Shown in pieces: positions 4,909-8,488 of a stretch of DNA of 8,488 nucleotides (position 1 is its first letter; each line of letters starts with the position of its first letter). The DNA comes from Clostridia bacterium (GTDB taxonomy: Bacteria; Bacillota; Clostridia; Christensenellales; CALWSW01): assembly GCA_019421925.1 (NCBI GenBank), contig JAHZEH010000053.1, positions 1 through 8,488 on the forward strand, written 5' to 3'. Position numbers and translations under genes: made by a program. A model generated the notes under the pieces. It had not been told where the DNA came from. It made no database searches and saw only the letters and a program-made list of their open reading frames with translations.

Positions 4909-6618
4909 ATGGGAATTTTAAAACTCAAACCGGCTAACTGCAAAAACTGTTATAAGTGCGTGCGGGGCTGTCCCGTCAAAGCCATCGAAGTCAAGGACCA
5001 TCAGGCCCAGATTCTCGAGCAGGAGTGTATCCTCTGCGGGAAATGCACCCTCATCTGTCCCCAGAGCGCCAAATCCGTGCGTGGCGACGTGCCCGCCGTC
5101 CGCGCCCTGCTGCGCCAGGGAAAGCGGGTGATCGCCAGCGTCGCCCCCTCCTATATCTCCAATTTCCCGGTCAGCGGCTTTGAGGAGTTTTCCTCCCTCT
5201 TGATGGCTCTGGGGTTCTCGGAGGCCCGGGAGACCGCCGAGGGGGCCTATCTGGTCAAAAGCGAATATGAGGCCCTGGTGGAGCGGGGCTGGCAGAAGGT
5301 CGTCATCTCCTCCTGCTGTCCCACGGTGAACGCCCTCATTCAGAAGCATTACCCCAGGGCGCTCCCCTTCCTCGCCCCCGTGGTCTCCCCCATGCAGGCC
5401 CACGCCAAGCTCATCAAACGGGAGCAGCGGGACGCCTTTGTGGTGTTCATCGGCCCCTGCATCTCCAAGAAGGGGGAGTGCGAAAGCTCCCTCGGCGGGG
5501 CGGACGCCGCCCTCACCTTTGAGGAACTGGAGGAGTGGATGGCCCAGGAGAACCTCTCCGTCCCCGTCCAGAACCTGCCGGGGGAACCCCGTCTCTCCCG
5601 CTTTTTCCCCGTCAGCGGCGGCATCCTCAGCACTATGAGGAAGAACCCCTCCTACCAGTACCTGGCGGTGGACGGCATCCAGAATTGCATGGCCGCCCTT
5701 GAAGAGATCAGCGCCGGCTGCCTGCCCAACACATTTGTGGAGATGAGCGCCTGCCCGGGAAGCTGCATTGGCGGCCCGGGCTGCACGGCGCGCCACTGCA
5801 ACCGGATCGAGGCCCAGATGCGCGTGGCGCAAAAGGCCGCCGGCCACCCCCAGCCCGTCCCGCCGGACGCCCCGGACTTCGAGCTGGAGGGGGGGAGTCT
5901 CTCCCTGCGCGCCGAGTTCGCCTCCCAATACGCCCCCCTGCCCGCGCCCTCCGAGGCGGAAATTTCCGCCATCCTTCGGAAGATGGGCAAGACCAGGCCG
6001 GAGGACGAACTCAACTGCGGCACCTGCGGCTATGCCACCTGCCGGGAAAAGGCCGCCGCCGTGTTTTACGGCAAGGCGGAGATCTCCATGTGCCTGCCCT
6101 ACATGAAGGAGCGGGCCGAATCCCTGTCCAACCAGATCATCGAGGCCACGCCCAACGCCGTGGTGGCGGTCAGCTCCGACCTGATCGTCCAGCAGATCAA
6201 CGCCGCCGCCTGCGCCCTCTTCGGCCTGGACGGCCCCGAGGAGATCACCGGCTCCCCCGTGTCCCATATCATGGATGAATTCGACTTCGTCACGGTCATC
6301 TCCTCGGAGGAGAACCGCCTCTCCCAGAAGGTGTATCTGGCGGAATACGGCAAATATCTGGAGCAGGATTTCCTCTATGACGAGGGCAGCGGCGTCGCCA
6401 TCTGCATCATGAAGGACGTCACCGCCAAGGAGAAGCGGCACGAGAAGCTCGTCCAGGCCAAGAGGGAGGCCGCGGACATCTCCGACAAGATCGTGGAAAA
6501 ACAGCTCCGCATTGTCCACGAGATAGCCTCCCTGCTGGGCGAGACTGCGGCTGAGACCAAGATCGCCCTCACCGACCTCAAGGAGACCATCCTGATGGAG
6601 GAGGACGGCGAGGCATGA
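4909..6618 (+). CDS. PAS-containing sensory [FeFe]-hydrogenase-like protein (group C type)
   Basis: A 569-residue soluble iron-sulfur protein. In order: two [4Fe-4S] ferredoxin motifs (Cys11, 14, 17, 21 and Cys40, 43, 46, 50); the hydrogenase H-cluster domain (about 70-310) with SSCCP (Cys136-137), GPCISKKGE (Cys184) and EMSACPGSCIGGPG (Cys282, 286); a further Fe-S motif of the PF04060 kind (Cys370, 373, 378, 395); a PAS domain (about 405-505); and a helical, coiled-coil-like tail (506-569). All four H-cluster cysteines are kept, as is the proton-relay cysteine (Cys136), but the two methionines near the diiron site of catalytic enzymes are replaced by Gly182 and Ser280, as I recall for sensory HydS proteins. 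There is no kinase domain; the 3' end overlaps a PP2C phosphatase gene by 4 bp, as in the phosphatase-linked group. Likely role: cytoplasmic H2 or redox sensor steering that phosphatase. The ATG at 4909 has AAGGGAGG 5 bases upstream; the upstream TTG (4867) has no such support. Confidence 0.9.
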   Translation: MGILKLKPANCKNCYKCVRGCPVKAIEVKDHQAQILEQECILCGKCTLICPQSAKSVRGDVPAVRALLRQGKRVIASVAPSYISNFPVSGFEEFSSLLMALGFSEARETAEGAYLVKSEYEALVERGWQKVVISSCCPTVNALIQKHYPRALPFLAPVVSPMQAHAKLIKREQRDAFVVFIGPCISKKGECESSLGGADAALTFEELEEWMAQENLSVPVQNLPGEPRLSRFFPVSGGILSTMRKNPSYQYLAVDGIQNCMAALEEISAGCLPNTFVEMSACPGSCIGGPGCTARHCNRIEAQMRVAQKAAGHPQPVPPDAPDFELEGGSLSLRAEFASQYAPLPAPSEAEISAILRKMGKTRPEDELNCGTCGYATCREKAAAVFYGKAEISMCLPYMKERAESLSNQIIEATPNAVVAVSSDLIVQQINAAACALFGLDGPEEITGSPVSHIMDEFDFVTVISSEENRLSQKVYLAEYGKYLEQDFLYDEGSGVAICIMKDVTAKEKRHEKLVQAKREAADISDKIVEKQLRIVHEIASLLGETAAETKIALTDLKETILMEEDGEA

Positions 6619-7787
6619 AAAACCTCTTTATGGAGAGCGGCTTTGCCAGCATGAACAAGCAGGGCGAGACCCTCTGCGGCGACTATTACACCGCTGCCCG
6701 CACCAGGGAGAGTACCACCCTGGTCCTCTCCGACGGCCTGGGCAGCGGGGTCAAGGCCAATATTCTCTCCACCCTCTCCTCCACCATCCTCACCACGTTG
6801 ATGGCCAGCCGCCGCCTGTCCATGGCCGAGTGCGTCCAGACAGTGGCCGAGACTCTGCCCATGTGCAGTGAACGGCACCTGGCCTACTCCACCTTCACCA
6901 TCTTCCAGTTCGACCACCTGCGGGGCGGGGCCTATCTGGCCCAGTTCGACAACCCCCTCGCCATTCTGCTGCGGGACGGCAGGTCCCTCCCCTATGAGAT
7001 CACCCGTAAGATCATCGGCGGCAAAGAGATCGACGAGAGCGCCTTCACCCTTCAGGTGGGGGACATGCTGGTGTTTTTCACCGACGGGGTGACCAGCTCG
7101 GGCCTGGGCAAGACCATGCCGGACGGCTGGCTCCGTGAGGATGTCATCCGCTATCTGGAGCAGAACTATACCCCCGGCCTCTCCCCCCAGCGTCTGGCGG
7201 ACACCGTCCTCAGCGCCTGCCGGGACCTGGCCCTGGGCAGCCCCGACGACGACGTCACCGTCGTGGCTGTCAAAATGCGGGAGCGCTCGGTGGTCAACCT
7301 GCTCATCGGTCCGCCGGAACGGCCCGAAGACGACCGGAAGGCGCTGCGTCTCTTTTTCTCCAAGGAGGGAAAGCACGTGGTCTGCGGGGGCAGCACCGCC
7401 CAAATGGTCAGCCGCTATCTGGGCAGGCCCCTGACCACCCAGGAGAGCGGGGACCCAGACGTCCCCGCTGCCTCCCTTATCGACGGAGTGGACCTGGTGA
7501 CGGAGGGCGCAGTGACGCTGGGGAAGGTGCGCCTGCTCTCAGACCGGTATGTGGAGGGAAACGGCGTGTCCCTCGATCTCAAAGACAAAAGGGACGGCGC
7601 TTCGAGCATCGCCCGCCTGCTCTTTGAGGAGGCCACGGACGTCAATCTGTTCGTGGGGCGGGCGGCCAACGCCGCAAACGCCGCGGACGGCCTGGACGTG
7701 GGCCTCGCCGCCAAACTGGACATGATCTCCCGCATTGAGAAAAATCTGAACCGGCTGGGCCGGCATGTCAAGGTGAACTATTGTTGA
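6615..7787 (+). CDS. SpoIIE-family (PP2C) serine phosphatase with an extra C-terminal domain
   Basis: A 390-residue protein. Residues about 1-222 are a SpoIIE/PP2C phosphatase, which removes phosphate from Ser or Thr using two Mn2+ or Mg2+ ions. The metal-binding acids are in place: GDYY (Asp23), VLSDGLGSG (Asp40, Gly41), FFTDGVTSSG (Asp157) and SPDDDVTVV (Asp211-213). Residues about 225-390 form a second region that I cannot assign; it starts VVNLLIGPPERPEDDRKALR and continues with KEGKHVVCGGSTAQMVSRYL, predicted alpha/beta. Near 347-365 it has an Ala/Asn-rich GRAANAANAADGLDVGLAAK stretch. There is no signal peptide or membrane segment. The ATG overlaps the hydrogenase stop codon (ATGA), so the two proteins are probably made in step and may work together. 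SpoIIE phosphatases commonly act on anti-sigma-factor antagonists, but no such partner is in the window, so its target is unknown. The end at TGA 7785-7787 is immediately followed by compositionally different DNA. Confidence 0.88.
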   Translation: MKNLFMESGFASMNKQGETLCGDYYTAARTRESTTLVLSDGLGSGVKANILSTLSSTILTTLMASRRLSMAECVQTVAETLPMCSERHLAYSTFTIFQFDHLRGGAYLAQFDNPLAILLRDGRSLPYEITRKIIGGKEIDESAFTLQVGDMLVFFTDGVTSSGLGKTMPDGWLREDVIRYLEQNYTPGLSPQRLADTVLSACRDLALGSPDDDVTVVAVKMRERSVVNLLIGPPERPEDDRKALRLFFSKEGKHVVCGGSTAQMVSRYLGRPLTTQESGDPDVPAASLIDGVDLVTEGAVTLGKVRLLSDRYVEGNGVSLDLKDKRDGASSIARLLFEEATDVNLFVGRAANAANAADGLDVGLAAKLDMISRIEKNLNRLGRHVKVNYC

Positions 7788-7886
7788 GCGGAGTAGGTTC
7801 TACGGAGTTCTCCCGCGCAGTTAAGCCCATAGAGTTCTATTGAAATCACTTGAAGTCCAGTTTAAATCGAATGAGGAGGTAGTTCC

Positions 7887-8488
7887 ATGATTGATCTTGC
7901 CGCTCATGTTCATTACAAAGTGCATTTTGATATTGTTCCAAGGTCGGGGAATGTCGACTTGCTCAAATCGTTATAGGGTTTGTCTCTCAATGGCTGAGGC
8001 AAAAATACGGAAACAGGGTTAAATATTGGAATTGGTCTCAATTCAGTAGATTTGGAAAATTCAGTACAAACAGCCGAGAGCTGTTCGCTACTTCCACCTC
8101 GTTTTTTGTGGATGAAAAAGAACGGTATTGGGCGTGCAGGGTGGAGGAGTATCCCAAATCAAACCAGCAGATCGATTTTTCCGGGATAAAGTACTCCTGC
8201 GCACCCAGAACCTGGATCACTGAAACTGGATCACTGAAATAGGTTTTGAACAAACATCCGTGGGACGCGCAACCTTCTCATTTATTGTCTATTATATGGA
8301 CAAGCCCAGATACGTAGGGCTCCTGGCTCAAAAGCCCGATGCGACAATACACCGCATTATTCGTTGGCTGCTCCTGAGCCGTAGTGTAACTTGTTTTCTG
8401 GGAGAAAGCAAACTGCAAAATCATGCTATTTCGCTTGCAGATGGGAGTGCCAACTTATTTGCTGAAATGCTGCAAGATGCCAAACGGG
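7887..8488 (+). pseudogene. frameshifted accessory gene of unknown family (partial)
   Basis: A GAGGAGG ribosome site (7873-7879) lies 7 bases before the ATG at 7887. The first frame (MIDLAAHVHYKVHFDIVPRS...) stops at TAG 7974-7976. Adding one base near 7971-7972 carries the reading into ...IGFVSQWLRQKYGNR (from 7973), which stays open until a second stop at 8240-8242. That stop follows a 14-bp tandem duplication of CTGGATCACTGAAA (8212-8225, 8226-8239); removing one copy joins WITE to IGFEQTSVGRATFSFIVYYM and on to the window end. The repaired protein has at least 196 residues, is rich in aromatic and basic residues, and has no clear membrane segment. I do not recognise its family. Base use is more A+T rich than the genes to its left, suggesting horizontal acquisition. 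Alternatives are sequencing errors (the single base) or recent mutations in an otherwise intact gene. Weak promoter-like boxes (TTGAAA 7840-7845, TTTAAA 7861-7866) precede it. Confidence 0.7.
8212..8239. repeat. 14-bp perfect tandem duplication inside the broken gene
   Basis: Two back-to-back exact copies of CTGGATCACTGAAA. The unit length is not a multiple of three, so the second copy shifts the frame and creates the TAG at 8240. Both flanks encode smoothly joined protein if one copy is removed, which marks this as a slippage or duplication mutation. Confidence 0.9.

Noticed and set aside
4918..6519. A 533-codon open frame on the minus strand across the hydrogenase gene
   Set aside because: It is a shadow: low-complexity Gly/Leu/Asp-rich translation with no motif or ribosome site, opposite a gene with many conserved cysteine motifs. 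Long antisense frames are usual in GC-rich DNA.
7788..7870. Possible tRNA or attachment site behind the phosphatase gene
   Set aside because: I could not fold a cloverleaf and found no TTC-type T-loop with a matching stem; no direct repeat pair long enough for an attachment site is visible.
7971..7976. Programmed frameshift at the first break in the accessory gene
   Set aside because: There is no slippery heptamer or stimulatory hairpin at TCGTTATAGGG, and a second, clearly mutational break lies downstream, so decay is the simpler reading.
8038..8253. A 71-codon minus-strand frame inside the broken gene
   Set aside because: The plus strand gives a better protein-like reading joined to a ribosome site and continuing beyond the duplication; the minus frame has no ribosome site.

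Overview
The window looks chromosomal and comes from a GC-rich, anaerobic Clostridia-type Firmicute. The Oscillospiraceae (Flavonifractor/Intestinimonas-like) are my best guess. Reasons: GC-rich codon use with strong AGGAGG-type ribosome sites, sigma-A promoters, a SigV/RsiV-type stress pair, a yybP-ykoY manganese riboswitch, and a sensory [FeFe]-hydrogenase operon. The taxon is inferred; no rRNA or marker gene is present.

Left half (about 1-4740), all genes on the minus strand, in map order. (1) The 5' end of a small DUF6530-like gene, cut by the window edge; a perfect odd-length palindrome sits on its -10 region and looks like an operator. (2) An ECF sigma factor of the SigV type overlaps its RsiV-like membrane anti-sigma factor by 4 bp. 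A textbook ECF promoter (TGAAAC / CGTC) lies just upstream, so the pair is probably autoregulated; the promoter also fixes the sigma start as a TTG codon at 1751. (3) A free-standing homocysteine S-methyltransferase-family protein. (4) An alpha/beta hydrolase with its own extended -10 promoter; a hairpin terminator separates it from gene 3. (5) MntP, a manganese exporter, preceded by a consensus sigma-A promoter and a yybP-ykoY aptamer whose P1 3' strand is shared with an intrinsic terminator (predicted Mn2+-on switch).

Right half, plus strand. Divergent from mntP is a two-gene operon (4909-7787): a PAS-containing [FeFe]-hydrogenase-like protein with four predicted Fe-S or H-cluster sites, overlapping by 4 bp a SpoIIE/PP2C-type serine phosphatase with an uncharacterised C-terminal domain of about 160 residues. 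The layout fits the putative sensory, phosphatase-linked [FeFe] hydrogenases (group C): a H2 or redox state sensed at the H-cluster and relayed through the PAS/helical tail to the phosphatase. The phosphatase target is not in the window.

Right after that operon the base composition becomes clearly more A+T rich (from about 7788). There lies a broken gene (7887 to the edge) with a good ribosome site, a single-base frameshift near 7971 and a 14-bp tandem duplication at 8212-8239. Undoing both gives one continuous frame of about 196 residues. I do not recognise the family. It looks like a decaying, horizontally acquired gene placed where further hydrogenase-operon genes might be expected.
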